Shown here: piece after piece, positions 18,986-27,227 of the stretch
Position numbering within the stretch: the first letter of the stretch is position 1
How the letters are laid out: each line of letters opens with the position of its first letter
Source of the DNA: Spiribacter curvatus
GTDB taxonomy: Bacteria; Pseudomonadota; Gammaproteobacteria; Nitrococcales; Nitrococcaceae
DNA length: 64,000 nucleotides
Assembly (NCBI RefSeq): GCF_000485905.1
Contig: NC_022664.1
Location: forward strand, 1,807,001-1,871,000
Direction: 5' to 3'
The notes under the pieces: generated by a model
Told to the model about the DNA's origin: nothing
What the model saw: only the letters and a program-made list of their open reading frames with translations
The model's database searches: none
Position numbers and translations under genes: made by a program

Positions 18986-19782
18986 TGATGGCAAGCGTTG
19001 CTGACCACCTGAAAACCGCCCCGCAGCTCAGCCTGCGGTTCATCGCCGTGTGGCTGCGCAACCTGCGGGTGTGGCGCAAGCTCATGCTGCCCTCGCTGCT
19101 CGGCAACTTCGGCGAGCCGGTGCTGTATCTGCTGGCACTCGGTTATGGGCTGGGGCAGTTCGTCGGCGAGGTCGAATCCATGCCCTATATGGTGTTCCTG
19201 GCGAGCGGCATCGTCTGCTCGGCGGCGATGACCGGCGCCACCTTCGAGGCGCTCTACTCCGCCTACACCCGGCTCACCCAGCAGCAGACCTGGGCGGCGA
19301 TGCTCGCCGCCCCCATGAACGTCGATGACGTGGTGCTGGGTGAGATCGCCTGGGCGGCCACCAAGGCACTGATCAACGCGAGCGCCATCGTGCTGGTGGC
19401 GTCGGTGCTGGGCCTGGTCGCCGGGCCCGAGGCGCTGCTGGTGCTGCCGGTGATCCTGCTGGCGGGGTTCTCGTTTGCCGGTATCGCGATGATCGTCACC
19501 GCGATTTCGCCGAGCTACGATTTCTTTCTGTACTACTTCACGCTGGTGATGACGCCGATGCTGCTGCTCTCGGGCGTATTCTTTCCGCTATCGGGGCTGC
19601 CCGACGCGGTGGGCATCGGCGCGCAGTTCCTGCCGCTCGCGCATGTGGTGATGCTGGTCCGGCCGCTGATGACCGGCACGGCCGTCGACGCACCGGTACT
19701 GCATCTGGCGGTGATCCTGGGCTATGCGGTGGGCAGCTACTGGATCAGCGCGGCCCTGGCGCGGCGACGGCTGATCCGGTGA
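18985..19782 (+). CDS. ABC-2 type exporter permease (NodJ/DrrB-like)
   Basis: A 265-residue integral membrane subunit. After a short cytosolic lead, LRNLRVWRKLMLPSLLGNFGEPVLYLLALGYGLG (about 28-61) is diagnostic for NodJ-like proteins. Further helices follow, with MTPMLLLSGVFFPLSGLP and QFLPLAHVVMLVRPL as the ABC-2 signature near the C-terminus. It would export a lipid, oligosaccharide or drug with the ATPase encoded just upstream, whose gene is frameshifted. The start ATGATG overlaps the ATPase stop, so expression is coupled. Its intact state argues that the ATPase break is recent or artefactual. Confidence 0.9.
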   Translation: MMASVADHLKTAPQLSLRFIAVWLRNLRVWRKLMLPSLLGNFGEPVLYLLALGYGLGQFVGEVESMPYMVFLASGIVCSAAMTGATFEALYSAYTRLTQQQTWAAMLAAPMNVDDVVLGEIAWAATKALINASAIVLVASVLGLVAGPEALLVLPVILLAGFSFAGIAMIVTAISPSYDFFLYYFTLVMTPMLLLSGVFFPLSGLPDAVGIGAQFLPLAHVVMLVRPLMTGTAVDAPVLHLAVILGYAVGSYWISAALARRRLIR

Positions 19783-19841
19783 CCGGCTCTGTCCGCTCCG
19801 GCAGCCAGATCCAGACGTAGGCGCCCAGCGGCTGCTCGGCG

Positions 19842-20102
19842 CTAGAAATCATCATCCACTCTGGGGGAGTGGGCGTGACGTGGCAGGAGCGTCAGTCGAT
19901 CCGCGGCTTCATGGTTGGCGCGTCGCAGCTCTGCCGGGCTCGCACTGAAAAGCGGCACACCCACAATGGTGGCGGCCTCGAAATAAAGCCCGATGTCAGT
20001 GCCCGGGTCACCGTTTTCAATGCGCCGCAGCGTCACACGGGTGATGCCTGCGCGCATAAACTCTTTGCCTGGCGGCCATAGAATGGATCCCTGAATATCC
20101 AA
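19842..20102 (-). pseudogene. HipB/XRE-type antitoxin remnant
   Basis: An 86-codon frame whose middle (RAGITRVTLRRIENGDPGTDIGLYFEAATIVGVPLF) matches the second half of small XRE antitoxins. The normal first 25-35 residues of the DNA-binding domain are missing; the sequence before RAG reads unrelated residues (MDIQGSILWPPGKEF). No toxin gene adjoins it. I read it as a 5'-truncated relic, though expression of a short protein is possible. It lies between the ABC permease and apt and is the only feature of 19783-20174 apart from a 12-codon ATG frame overlapping the apt stop at 20178. Confidence 0.6.
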
Positions 20103-20174
20103 AAGTCCCGCAGGAGGACATTCAACTATCCATCTCGCTTCAATACTGGATCAGCGAGTGCACCGGCGCGTCGG

Positions 20175-20687
20175 TCATGTGTTCGCGGGCGTTGAGAAAC
20201 CCAGCTCGATGATGAAGCTGTAGCCGAGCATCTCCGCCCCCAGCCGACGCAGCAGATCACCGGTGGCCCGGGCCGTTCCCCCAGTGGCCAGCAGATCGTC
20301 GACGATCAGCGTGCGGGCGCCATGAGCCAGCGCATCGCGATGCACCTCAAGCGCGTCGGTGCCGTATTCAAGCTGATACTCGCAGGCGTAGACGTCGGAT
20401 GGCAGCTTGCCGGGCTTGCGCACGGGGATGAAGCCGGCGCCAATGCGGTAAGCGAGCGCGGCGCCAAAGATGAACCCGCGTGACTCGGTGCCGACGATGT
20501 ACTCCGGGGCCGGACCCTGCAGGTCTTCGGCCAGCAGATCCACGGCCGTTTTAAAGCCCTCGGCATCGCCGAGCAGCGGCGTGATGTCCTTGAAGATGAT
20601 CCCCGGCTTGGGGAAGTCGGGAATGTCGCGGATAAGGCCCTCGACCTGGGCAACGGCGGCGTCTCGGTCCTCGATGGTGGCGGTCAC
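20175..20687 (-). CDS. apt: adenine phosphoribosyltransferase
   Basis: Salvages adenine plus PRPP to AMP. The 170 residues include [16 protein letters not shown] at the N-terminus, [32 protein letters not shown], and the PRPP-binding loop [17 protein letters not shown] near residue 125. The length matches bacterial Apt. It follows the CWC-type gene by 12 bases on the same strand and is probably co-transcribed with the two zinc-type proteins upstream. Confidence 0.97.
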   Translation of the reverse strand: MTATIEDRDAAVAQVEGLIRDIPDFPKPGIIFKDITPLLGDAEGFKTAVDLLAEDLQGPAPEYIVGTESRGFIFGAALAYRIGAGFIPVRKPGKLPSDVYACEYQLEYGTDALEVHRDALAHGARTLIVDDLLATGGTARATGDLLRRLGAEMLGYSFIIELGFSTPANT

Positions 20688-20699
20688 GGCTCCGTCTCC

Positions 20700-20945
20700 T
20701 CAATCCTTGGTCTGTCCATGATAGCGGGAAACGCGCCGCGCCTGCGAGGTGGTGGCGCGGGTCGGAGTCTCGGCCAGCTCGAGCAGGCAGGCCCGGCACA
20801 GGCAGTCGTCGTAGGTCGCGGCAATGGACTCGCGCATGTCATCACCGAGCATGATGTCGACGCACTGGCAGCGATGGATCGTCCCCAGGCGGCACTCGAA
20901 GTCGTTGCCGCAGCGGGGACAGCGCTTGGGCTCGTGCTCAGGCAT
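20700..20945 (-). CDS. cysteine-rich CWC family protein
   Basis: An 81-residue protein with Cys pairs C9/C12, C18, C26/C28 and a second cluster CLCRACL near residue 50, arranged as in the small cysteine-rich CWC family, probably zinc-binding. The function of the family is not established. I take the ATG at 20945 (MPEHEPKRCPRCG), which overlaps the upstream DUF1289 gene by 8 bases; the longer frame back to 21092 is a shadow of that gene. It lies just upstream of apt. Confidence 0.78.
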   Translation of the reverse strand: MPEHEPKRCPRCGNDFECRLGTIHRCQCVDIMLGDDMRESIAATYDDCLCRACLLELAETPTRATTSQARRVSRYHGQTKD

Positions 20946-21153
20946 CAGCCCGCCGGCCCGCACCGGCATCGAACGCATCCGCCGCCAGCCAGCCGCCGTT
21001 GGCCGCCTCCTCGTCGAGCCGGTCCATGATCGCGAGGCGCTTGTCCTCGGGATAGTCGCGCCACTCGACGATCTCGGTCTCGGTGCGTCCACAACCGATG
21101 CAGCGGCCGTCCTCGACTTCGCAGATGCTGATACAGGGTGATGATGCGCTCAT
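20938..21153 (-). CDS. DUF1289 family zinc-type protein
   Basis: A 71-residue protein with four cysteines C7, C11, C18 and C21 in SPCISICEVEDGRCIGCGRT, followed by the DUF1289 hallmark EIVEWRDYPEDKRLAIMDRL. Members are short, presumably metal-binding and of unknown role; some occur fused or adjacent to other genes. It is the first gene of the DUF1289-CWC-apt group, and the start ATG lies in a more AT-rich segment that may hold the promoter. Confidence 0.85.
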   Translation of the reverse strand: MSASSPCISICEVEDGRCIGCGRTETEIVEWRDYPEDKRLAIMDRLDEEAANGGWLAADAFDAGAGRRADA

Positions 21154-21276
21154 GCGTCCTCCACAATATGTTGGGGATACGTTCTACCAGAAACCCAAGC
21201 TGAAGGACAATGACGCGGCCTGTGGGTGCGGTCAGCAGGCGCGGTCCGTGTGCATTGCGCCGGTCGGGCGGGCGTT

Positions 21277-21648
21277 TTAAGGGCTGTGTTGGGGGCGGTA
21301 TTGGGGACGGTGTTGGGGGCGCTCGATCGCCATCCTGCGCGTGTGGCAGCGGTTGCATCGATCCCGACGGGCCTGCCGGAGATCGGCGTCCATCTGAAGA
21401 CGGAGCCAGAATTCCGGGGAAGTGTGGAAATACTCGGCAAGCAATAGGGCTGTTCGAGCGGTGATCCGGCGTTTGCCACCAAGGATGTCAGTGATCCGGT
21501 TGACCGGCACACCCAGGGCGCGGGCGAGCAATGAGGCGCTCATCATCCGCGGAACCATGAACTCGCTGCCAAGGACCTGCCCCGGCGGAATGGGTGATTC
21601 GGCGTCGTCGGTCAGGCGAGGCGCGGTTGGGGGCTGTCTTTCAATCAT
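21277..21648 (-). CDS. higA: HigA-family antitoxin with a repeat-encoded tail
   Basis: A 123-residue HTH antitoxin. The core (IPPGQVLGSEFMVPRMMSASLLARALGVPVNRITDILGGKRRITARTALLLAEYFHTSPEFWLRLQ, residues about 20-84) is the HigA/VapI form. The last 15 residues alternate PQHR and PQYR and are encoded by three 12-base repeats (21286-21321), so the tail looks like a by-product of repeat growth. The start at 21648 overlaps the toxin gene by 8 bases. Toxin-first order is normal for higBA. It should neutralise the toxin and repress the operon. Confidence 0.85.
   Translation of the reverse strand: MIERQPPTAPRLTDDAESPIPPGQVLGSEFMVPRMMSASLLARALGVPVNRITDILGGKRRITARTALLLAEYFHTSPEFWLRLQMDADLRQARRDRCNRCHTRRMAIERPQHRPQYRPQHSP
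21286..21321. repeat. 12-base tandem repeat in the 3' end of higA
   Basis: Three units: GTGTTGGGGGCG (21286-21297), GTATTGGGGACG (21298-21309) and GTGTTGGGGGCG (21310-21321). They encode the HigA C-terminal tail on the minus strand and resemble the GTGCTGGGG repeats at 22164-22207 on the other side of the module. Confidence 0.9.
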
Positions 21649-22015
21649 CGCTTGGCTCGGGGACGGCTTCAAGGTCGATGCCTTGGGCATCACCGGCGCG
21701 GAACTGGAAAATGAGCCACCAGCCGTAGCCGACGCGCAGGGTCTTCAGTTCATTGGGCGCGCCGAGAGCGGTGATCTCATCTGCTGTGTTGATGGGGATG
21801 CCGTTGGGATCGGCATCGGCATCGAAGGGCACGGACGGGTCCTCGAGCGGCTGGAGACGCTCGCCGCAGGCCTGGAGGAGGTCATTCTGGTCGATGGCGG
21901 CATGAATGATCGCGAGATCGCGTCGCACGGCGAAGGCGAGCCTCGGATGCATGCATTCCGGCTGTCGTCCGCGCCAGACGGCTAGCAGGTCCGGCGAGGC
22001 AAAGGATCGAATCAT
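21641..22015 (-). CDS. higB: HigB-like toxin, divergent
   Basis: A 124-residue RelE-superfamily protein, a likely ribosome-dependent mRNA interferase. MIRSFASPDLLAVWRGR and the end of the fold (LKTLRVGYGWWLIFQFRAGDAQGIDLEAV) match HigB. About 25 residues in the middle (near 66-92, PFDADADPNGIPINTADEIT) replace the usual short LKGDR turn, so it is longer than the typical 92-residue HigB. The start ATG at 22015 is chosen because upstream codons translate the GTCGGAT repeat. It pairs with the HigA-type gene downstream. Confidence 0.75.
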   Translation of the reverse strand: MIRSFASPDLLAVWRGRQPECMHPRLAFAVRRDLAIIHAAIDQNDLLQACGERLQPLEDPSVPFDADADPNGIPINTADEITALGAPNELKTLRVGYGWWLIFQFRAGDAQGIDLEAVPEPSDD

Positions 22016-22055
22016 CGATGGCGGCCTCTGTGCAGGTGGCTGATCGGCGTTGAGC

Positions 22056-22110
22056 GTCGGATGTCGGATGTCGGATGTCGGATGTCGGATGTCGGATGTC
22101 GGATGTCGGG
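22056..22110. repeat. heptanucleotide microsatellite (GTCGGAT)n
   Basis: Seven perfect tandem copies of GTCGGAT (22056-22104) followed by GTCGGG. It begins 41 bases upstream of the higB start codon, so copy-number change would alter promoter spacing or the leader. Confidence 0.95.
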
Positions 22111-22163
22111 GCCAGTTAATCATGGATGACGGTGGGTGAGGTGGCCGTTCGTCGGGCAACGCG

Positions 22164-22207
22164 GCGGTGCTGGGGCGGTGCTGGGGTAGTGCTGGGGTGT
22201 GGCTGGG
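22164..22207. repeat. degenerate GTGCTGGGG repeats
   Basis: Three to four adjoining imperfect units of the form GGTGCTGGGGC, GGTGCTGGGGT, AGTGCTGGGGT and GTGGCTGGG upstream of higB. They are related to the 12-base units at the end of higA. Confidence 0.75.
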
Positions 22208-22494
22208 CGCGAAGCCGATTAACGGTGGGTCGAGCGGGGCAATCATAGGAGGGAAGAGATGCATCATGTTCTCAGGGAGGGGGGTAACGCGCTTCAGACT
22301 CCGTTAAACCTCATAACGTTGTCCGTTCAACGAAGGGCATGAGAATACGACCGACCTGACGCCGCCGATCCGGTCATAGCGGCCGTTCATGCCCTTCGCT
22401 TCATGCGGGATGGCGGACGTCGAGCGGTGCGGTGCGGGACGTTCTCCGTCACGCGTGACTCGGTCGCTGGAAAACACAGACAACGCCCTTCGGC

Positions 22495-22869
22495 GTGGTA
22501 GTGTCGTTCACCATGCAAGACGACGACATGCAGGACGACGGCATCGATATCCCGCACTTCCGCGAGCGGTTGCATGCATTACGCGCCGAGATCGAGGGTC
22601 AGAACCAGGCGCGCGACGACTCACGCGCGACGGTGGAGCTCGACCAGACCCGGGTCGGGCGGCTCTCGCGCATGGACGCGCTCCAGCAGCAGGCGATGGC
22701 TCAGGCGACCAACGAGCGCGCCCAGCTCACGCTCACGCGCATCACCTCGGCGCTACAACGATGCGACGATGGGACCTACGGCGAGTGCCTGCGCTGTGGT
22801 GAGCTCATCAACCCGAAACGCCTCGAGATCGACCCGGCCGCGACGCGCTGCATCGACTGCGCGGACTAG
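22495..22869 (+). CDS. TraR/DksA family zinc finger protein
   Basis: Up to 124 residues. The N-terminal half is a charged coiled coil (RLHALRAEIEGQNQARDDSRATVELDQTRVGRLSRMDALQQQAMAQ) and the C-terminal part a C4 zinc finger, CLRCGELINPKRLEIDPAATRCIDC. Such proteins enter the RNA polymerase secondary channel and modulate rRNA-type promoters with ppGpp, but small family members of this type are mostly uncharacterised. The coiled-coil tip lacks a clear DxxDxA motif, though VELDQTRVGRLSRMDA is similar. An in-frame ATG at 22513 may be the true start. Confidence 0.85.
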   Translation: MVVSFTMQDDDMQDDGIDIPHFRERLHALRAEIEGQNQARDDSRATVELDQTRVGRLSRMDALQQQAMAQATNERAQLTLTRITSALQRCDDGTYGECLRCGELINPKRLEIDPAATRCIDCAD

Positions 22870-22948
22870 CAACCCGCTCGCGGCGAGCGGCGAGCGGCGA
22901 GCGCCACGCCCCCAGCGGTGGGCAATGCGCGGCGCGGCGTGTACTCCG

Positions 22949-24460
22949 CTAGCTCAGGAACAGCGCATACGCCGGGTTATCCGACTCGTTGCGATACGGA
23001 TACCCGAGCTTATCCAGGCTCTCCTCGAACTTCTCACGCTGATCCGGCGGCACCTGGATCCCGACCAATACCCGGCCATAGTCCGCCCCGTGGTTGCGGT
23101 AGTGGAACAGCGAGATATTCCAGCGCCGGCCCAGGCGCTTGAGAAAGTTCAGCAGCGCGCCGGGGCGCTCCGGGAAGCGCACCTGATAGAGCACCTCGTG
23201 ATCGACGTTATGGCCGCGGCCACCGACCATATGCCGTACATGCACCTTCGACATCTCATCATCGGTCAGATCCAGCACCGGGTAGCCCTTCGCCTGCAGC
23301 GCCTCAACCACCTCATCGCGCTCCGCCAGGCCATCGTTCAGGCCGATCCCCGCGAACACATGGGCCTCGTCGGCATGCGCGAACCGATAGTTGAACTCGG
23401 TAATGGCGCGATTGCCGATAGTCTCACAGAATTCCCGAAAGCTCCCCGGCCGCTCCGGGATGGTCACCGCCAGCACCGCCTCGCGATGCTCACCCAGCTC
23501 GGCGCGCTCGGCGACATGGCCCAGGCGCGAGAAATTCATATTGGCGCCGCAATTAATGCCGATCAGCGTCTCACCGGTCACGCCACGCTGTTCGACATAT
23601 TTCTTGATCCCGGCGACCGCCAGCGCACCGGCGGGCTCCATCACCGTACGGGTATCCTCGAAGATATCCTTGATGCCGGCACAGATCTCATCGGTGCTCA
23701 CCAGCATGCACTCATCCACCAGCTCGCGGGCAATCCGGAAGGTCTCCTCGCCGATCTGGCGCACCGCCACGCCGTCGGCAAAGATCCCCACCTCATCGAG
23801 CGTCACCCGCTCGCCGGCGGCCATCGCGCTCGCCAGCGTTGGCGCATCCTCGGGCTCGACCGCGATGATGCGGATATCCGGGCGGAGCTGCTTGATATAC
23901 GCGGCGATCCCGGCGATCAGGCCGCCCCCGCCCACCGGCACGAACACCGCATCGATGGGTCGTGGGTGCTGACTGAGGATCTCCATGCCCACCGTGCCCT
24001 GCCCGGCGATCACGTCCGGGTCATCATAGGGCGGGATGAACGTCAGCCCGCGCTCCTCGATGAGCTTGGCGGCATGGGCCTTGGCGGCATCGTAATTATC
24101 GCCGTGGAGCACCACCCGGCCACCGAAGTTGCGCACCGCATCCACCTTGATGCTCGGCGTGGTCCGCGGCATGACGATGGTCGCCTTGATGCCAAGCTTC
24201 TGTGCCGAGATCGCCACGCCCTGGGCGTGGTTGCCCGCGGACGAGCAGATCACGCCCTTCTGGCGCTGCGCCTCGGTGAGGCTCGCGATCTTGTTATACG
24301 CCCCGCGGATCTTGAACGAGAACACCGGCTGCATGTCCTCGCGCTTGAGCAGGATCTCGTTGCCCAGCCGACGCGAGAGGTTAGTCGCGCGGGTCAGCGG
24401 TGTCTGCTCAGCGACATCATAGACACTCGCTGTCAGAATGCGTTGTAGATAGGATTTCAT
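22949..24460 (-). CDS. ilvA: threonine ammonia-lyase, biosynthetic
   Basis: Deaminates threonine to 2-oxobutanoate, the first step to isoleucine. The 503 residues comprise a PLP catalytic domain with Lys50 in [13 protein letters not shown], the phosphate-binding loop [13 protein letters not shown] near residue 190, and a C-terminal regulatory region (about 330-503) with two ACT-like subdomains starting at [20 protein letters not shown] and [18 protein letters not shown], which give isoleucine feedback control. The start ATG at 24460 fits E. coli IlvA; the open frame further upstream is the antisense of rpiA. Confidence 0.97.
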   Translation of the reverse strand: MKSYLQRILTASVYDVAEQTPLTRATNLSRRLGNEILLKREDMQPVFSFKIRGAYNKIASLTEAQRQKGVICSSAGNHAQGVAISAQKLGIKATIVMPRTTPSIKVDAVRNFGGRVVLHGDNYDAAKAHAAKLIEERGLTFIPPYDDPDVIAGQGTVGMEILSQHPRPIDAVFVPVGGGGLIAGIAAYIKQLRPDIRIIAVEPEDAPTLASAMAAGERVTLDEVGIFADGVAVRQIGEETFRIARELVDECMLVSTDEICAGIKDIFEDTRTVMEPAGALAVAGIKKYVEQRGVTGETLIGINCGANMNFSRLGHVAERAELGEHREAVLAVTIPERPGSFREFCETIGNRAITEFNYRFAHADEAHVFAGIGLNDGLAERDEVVEALQAKGYPVLDLTDDEMSKVHVRHMVGGRGHNVDHEVLYQVRFPERPGALLNFLKRLGRRWNISLFHYRNHGADYGRVLVGIQVPPDQREKFEESLDKLGYPYRNESDNPAYALFLS

Positions 24461-24511
24461 GCCCAACCGGGAATCAGCCCAAAGGGCGACAGTGTACAGG
24501 AGAGACAAGCC

Positions 24512-25174
24512 ATGAGCGTCGACACCCAGAAACGCGCCGCCGCCGAGGCCGCCGTCGATAGGATCGAACCCGACAGCGTGATCGGTGTTGGCAGTGGTTC
24601 CACCGTCGATCAGTTCATCGACGCCCTCGCCGCCTCGGATATCCGCATTGAGGCCGCGGTTGCCGCCTCCGAGGTCAGCGCCGCGCGGCTGCGTCGACAC
24701 GGCATTGAGGTCCGCGACGCCAACAGCGTCGGTGAGCTGAGCGTTTATGTGGACGGCGCCGACGAGATCACCCGCCACCTGCAGATGGTCAAGGGCGGTG
24801 GCGGCGCACTCACCCGCGAGAAGATCGTCGCCGCCATCGCGCGGCAGTTCGTCTGCATTGTCGATGAGAGCAAGTGGGTGACCGCGCTCGGGGACTTCCC
24901 GCTGCCCATCGAGGTCATCCCCATGGCGCGCTCCCACGTCGGCCGTGCGCTCGTCCGGCTCGGCGGTCATCCGGCGTTACGCGAGGGGTTCACCACCGAT
25001 AATGGCAACCTCATCCTTGATGTCCGGCACCTGGATCTGTCCCAGCCCATCGCCATGGAACGCCAGCTCAACGACATCGCCGGCGTGGTCACCAATGGGC
25101 TGTTCGCCCTGCGGCCGGCGGATGAACTACTGGTGGGGACAGACACCGGGGTGCAGCGGTTCACCGCTGCCTGA
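24512..25174 (+). CDS. rpiA: ribose-5-phosphate isomerase A
   Basis: Interconverts ribose-5-phosphate and ribulose-5-phosphate in the pentose phosphate pathway. The 220 residues show [17 protein letters not shown] (phosphate loop), YVDGADEI (catalytic Asp), [16 protein letters not shown] and CIVDESKWV. An AGGAGA ribosome binding site lies 9-10 bases before ATG 24512. It is transcribed divergently from ilvA across 51 bases, the arrangement seen in many gammaproteobacteria. Confidence 0.97.
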   Translation: MSVDTQKRAAAEAAVDRIEPDSVIGVGSGSTVDQFIDALAASDIRIEAAVAASEVSAARLRRHGIEVRDANSVGELSVYVDGADEITRHLQMVKGGGGALTREKIVAAIARQFVCIVDESKWVTALGDFPLPIEVIPMARSHVGRALVRLGGHPALREGFTTDNGNLILDVRHLDLSQPIAMERQLNDIAGVVTNGLFALRPADELLVGTDTGVQRFTAA

Positions 25175-25179
25175 GCGGC

Positions 25180-25380
25180 ATGCAGAAGGCGCTGATCACG
25201 CTTGGCATTGCGATCCTGGTCATTGGTCTACTCTGGCCGGTGATCAGCAGAATCGGCCTCGGTCGGCTGCCGGGGGATATCGTGATCCGTCGCGAGGGGT
25301 TCACCGGCTATTTCCCGATCACCACCTCAATCATTGTCAGCGTTGTGGTGTCGGTGATTATCTGGTGGCTGCGGCGTTAA
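25180..25380 (+). CDS. DUF2905 family small membrane protein
   Basis: A 66-residue protein with two hydrophobic helices (about 4-24 and 45-64) around the conserved loop RLPGDIVIRREGFTGYFPITTSI, which defines DUF2905. The function is unknown. It starts 5 bases after the rpiA stop and is therefore probably co-transcribed with it. Confidence 0.9.
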   Translation: MQKALITLGIAILVIGLLWPVISRIGLGRLPGDIVIRREGFTGYFPITTSIIVSVVVSVIIWWLRR

Positions 25381-25408
25381 ACGCGCGGCAGACGGGGGGT
25401 GACGGCGA

Positions 25409-26209
25409 TTAGCGCAGCCTGGCCCATACCCGGCCCAGATACTCATGCCAGGCCGCCTCGGTGGTGCGCAGGTCATCGGCGCTGGGGGCGAAGTCACCCG
25501 GGCGGGCGAACCGCTGTGGGATGGCCCGATAGGCGGTCGGGGCCGGTCGCGGTTCGATGCCCTCGTGCTCAAACGCGGCGACGGCCCGCGGCAGATGGCT
25601 CGCCGAGCTGACCAGCAGCGGCTGGCGCAAGCCCGCCGTGTTGTCATCGCGGGTGCTCACCCATTCGGCATAAGCCGCCGCCTCCTCGTCGGTATTCCGC
25701 GCCGCCGGCAGCATCCGGATCTGCGCCCGCGGCACGCCCAGCGCTACGGCCATATCCGCGGCAATAGCAGCCTGGGACCGGCCGCGTGGCAGGGCGCCGC
25801 TGGTCACCAGCAAAGCGTCGGGCCGCATCCGCCACAACCGAATGCCCTCGATGAGTCGCTGCAGGGATGTCGCCGAGAGCTGGGCGCTCAACGGCAGGGA
25901 CGGATCATCCACGGCGCCGCCGCCCAGCACCACGATGACTGCGACGTCCTGCGGCAGCATCTGCTCGGTGGGTTCAGCGGGTGTGCTCACTGCCAGGGGT
26001 GGGTATCCGCCTTCCAGCGGCGCCATCAGGCTGTTCGACACCGGCCACCAACTGATCAAGGCGAGCGACAGCGTTGTCACCCCCATCAGCGCCAGACCGC
26101 TGCGCCGGAAGCGCGTCAGCGCCGCCATCAAAAGCCCCACCAGCAGGGCGATGACGACCAGGCTGAGTGGCTTTAGTAGCGCGCCGGCGAGTTTGGTGAA
26201 AAAGAACAT
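25409..26209 (-). CDS. ElyC/SanA/YdcF family envelope protein (DUF218)
   Basis: A 266-residue inner-membrane protein. Two N-terminal membrane helices (about 10-30 and 37-56) precede a periplasmic-type DUF218 domain beginning VAVIVVLGGGAVDDPSLPLSA, with SLQRLIEGIRLWRMRPDALLVTSGA and LLVSSASHLPRAVAAFEHEGI. E. coli ElyC affects peptidoglycan and lipid-carrier metabolism, and the topology here is ElyC-like. The biochemical reaction is not established. It sits 9 bases downstream of the peroxidase gene on the same strand. Confidence 0.87.
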   Translation of the reverse strand: MFFFTKLAGALLKPLSLVVIALLVGLLMAALTRFRRSGLALMGVTTLSLALISWWPVSNSLMAPLEGGYPPLAVSTPAEPTEQMLPQDVAVIVVLGGGAVDDPSLPLSAQLSATSLQRLIEGIRLWRMRPDALLVTSGALPRGRSQAAIAADMAVALGVPRAQIRMLPAARNTDEEAAAYAEWVSTRDDNTAGLRQPLLVSSASHLPRAVAAFEHEGIEPRPAPTAYRAIPQRFARPGDFAPSADDLRTTEAAWHEYLGRVWARLR

Positions 26210-26218
26210 GGATCGGGG

Positions 26219-26767
26219 CTACAACAACCGCTCGATCGCGCGCTTGACCTTATCCGAGCCAGGTCGGGTCATCGCCCCGAACACCTCGACCACCTCGCCG
26301 GCGGGATTGATCAGGTACTTGTTGAAATTCCAGCGCGGGGCACGGGACTGACGCGCCAGTTCGGCGAACACCGGGTGGGCATCGCCGCCGCGGACCGGCA
26401 CGGTCGCCATCATGTCGAAGCTCACTCCGAAGTTCACAAAGCAGGTCTCCGCGGCGGCCGCCTCGTCATCGGCCTCCTGATTGAAGGAATCCGACGAGAA
26501 CCCGATCACCTTGAGCCCATGATCGGCATAGGCCTGATGCAGCGCCTCCAATCCTTCGAACTGACCGGTGAAGCCGCAGTGACTGGCGGTGTTGACCAGC
26601 AATACCGCCGGCGCCCCGTCCGCCAGCGCCTGGACATTCACCGTCTCACTCGAGTGCAGACGGCGCATGTCGTGATCGAGCCAGTCGTTGGCCTTGGCCG
26701 TGGATGTCATGAAGAGTCCTCCGGTGATCAGGGCCGTCAGCAGTGCGGCAATGCAGGCGAGTCTCAT
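26219..26767 (-). CDS. glutathione peroxidase family protein, exported
   Basis: A thiol peroxidase of about 182 residues. The N-terminus (MRLACIAALLTALITGGLFMTSTAKA) is a plausible signal peptide, so the enzyme is probably periplasmic. The peroxidatic residue is Cys64 in LVNTASHCGFTGQFEGLEALH, not selenocysteine; VIGFSSDSFNQEADD is close to the usual resolving loop, and RAPRWNFNKYLINPAGEVVE holds the conserved WNF. The ATG at 26767 is preferred because GGAGG lies 8 bases upstream; an ATG at 26782 overlaps that site. Confidence 0.9.
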   Translation of the reverse strand: MRLACIAALLTALITGGLFMTSTAKANDWLDHDMRRLHSSETVNVQALADGAPAVLLVNTASHCGFTGQFEGLEALHQAYADHGLKVIGFSSDSFNQEADDEAAAAETCFVNFGVSFDMMATVPVRGGDAHPVFAELARQSRAPRWNFNKYLINPAGEVVEVFGAMTRPGSDKVKRAIERLL

Positions 26768-26875
26768 GATCGGTCCCTCCATCGTAATAGCGGAGCTGAG
26801 CCATTATCCGCGCTCCATCAACGGTTTTGTAGACCATGCGGTGCCCGAGAGCGATCCAGTGGGCGCGATCAATAC

Positions 26876-26904
26876 TTGATTTGTACGGCATTATGCCGTA
26901 CTTT
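26876..26904 (+). promoter_or_regulatory. predicted promoter of the TacAT-type operon
   Basis: TTGATT (26876-26881), 17-base spacer, TACTTT (26899-26904). The region is AT-rich compared with its surroundings, and AAGGAG follows at 26917-26922 before the GTG start. The operator palindrome fills the spacer. Confidence 0.6.
26883..26901. promoter_or_regulatory. 19-base palindromic operator of the TacAT-type operon
   Basis: GTACGGCATTATGCCGTAC is a perfect palindrome around a central T. It overlaps the predicted -35/-10 spacer and -10 box, the expected position for autorepression by a ribbon-helix-helix antitoxin. Confidence 0.75.
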
Positions 26905-26930
26905 AATCATCCCATTAAGGAGATCGAACA

Positions 26931-27227
26931 GTGGATAGCCGTCATTCCCATGAAAAGCGTTCAGCGCGTCTGGAGTTTCGCGCACCGCCCTCGCTCAAAG
27001 CCGATATTCATCGGGCTGCCAGCCTGATGGGCATGGAGGATACGAGTTATGCACTCAGCGTCCTCCATGAACATGCGCGAGGTACTATAGAGTCCCATGA
27101 GCGAAGCCATTTGAGCGAGGCCGATAGCAAGGCATTCCTTGCCGCACTTGACACGCCGGCAGAGCCGACCGAGTCACTCCGCGGGCTTTTCGAATTGCAC
27201 CGCAGCACTCGTGGCGATGCCGACTGA
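26931..27227 (+). CDS. tacA: DUF1778 (TacA-like) antitoxin
   Basis: A 98-residue antitoxin. The N-terminal ribbon-helix-helix (RSARLEFRAPPSLKADIHRAASLMGM) binds DNA and the C-terminal part (LSEADSKAFLAALDTPAEPTESLRGLF) matches the toxin-wrapping end of DUF1778 proteins. The start is GTG at 26931, 8 bases after AAGGAG. It overlaps the acetyltransferase gene by 11 bases. The palindrome in its promoter is the likely operator. TacA/TacT is used here as a family label. Confidence 0.9.
   Translation: MDSRHSHEKRSARLEFRAPPSLKADIHRAASLMGMEDTSYALSVLHEHARGTIESHERSHLSEADSKAFLAALDTPAEPTESLRGLFELHRSTRGDAD

Larger units (their letters stand above)
22016..22494. other. intergenic region between higB and the DksA-like gene
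   Basis: No gene is evident. It holds a 7-base microsatellite (22056-22110), GTGCTGGGG-type repeats (22164-22207) and a 12-base inverted repeat, CGAAGGGCATGA at 22331-22342 with TCATGCCCTTCG at 22387-22398. Promoters for both divergent genes are presumably here, but I could not pick a convincing pair of boxes. Confidence 0.6.

Noticed and set aside
22056-22110. Possible CRISPR-like array
   Set aside because: Units are 7 bases with no spacers, so it is a microsatellite.
22574-24448. 624-codon plus-strand frame over ilvA
   Set aside because: Antisense of ilvA for nearly its whole length; no family resemblance.
24461-24970. N-terminal extension of the ilvA frame
   Set aside because: The extra codons are antisense to rpiA, and family members start at the ATG at 24460.
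26219-26767. Selenocysteine in the glutathione peroxidase
   Set aside because: The active-site codon encodes Cys and there is no in-frame TGA.
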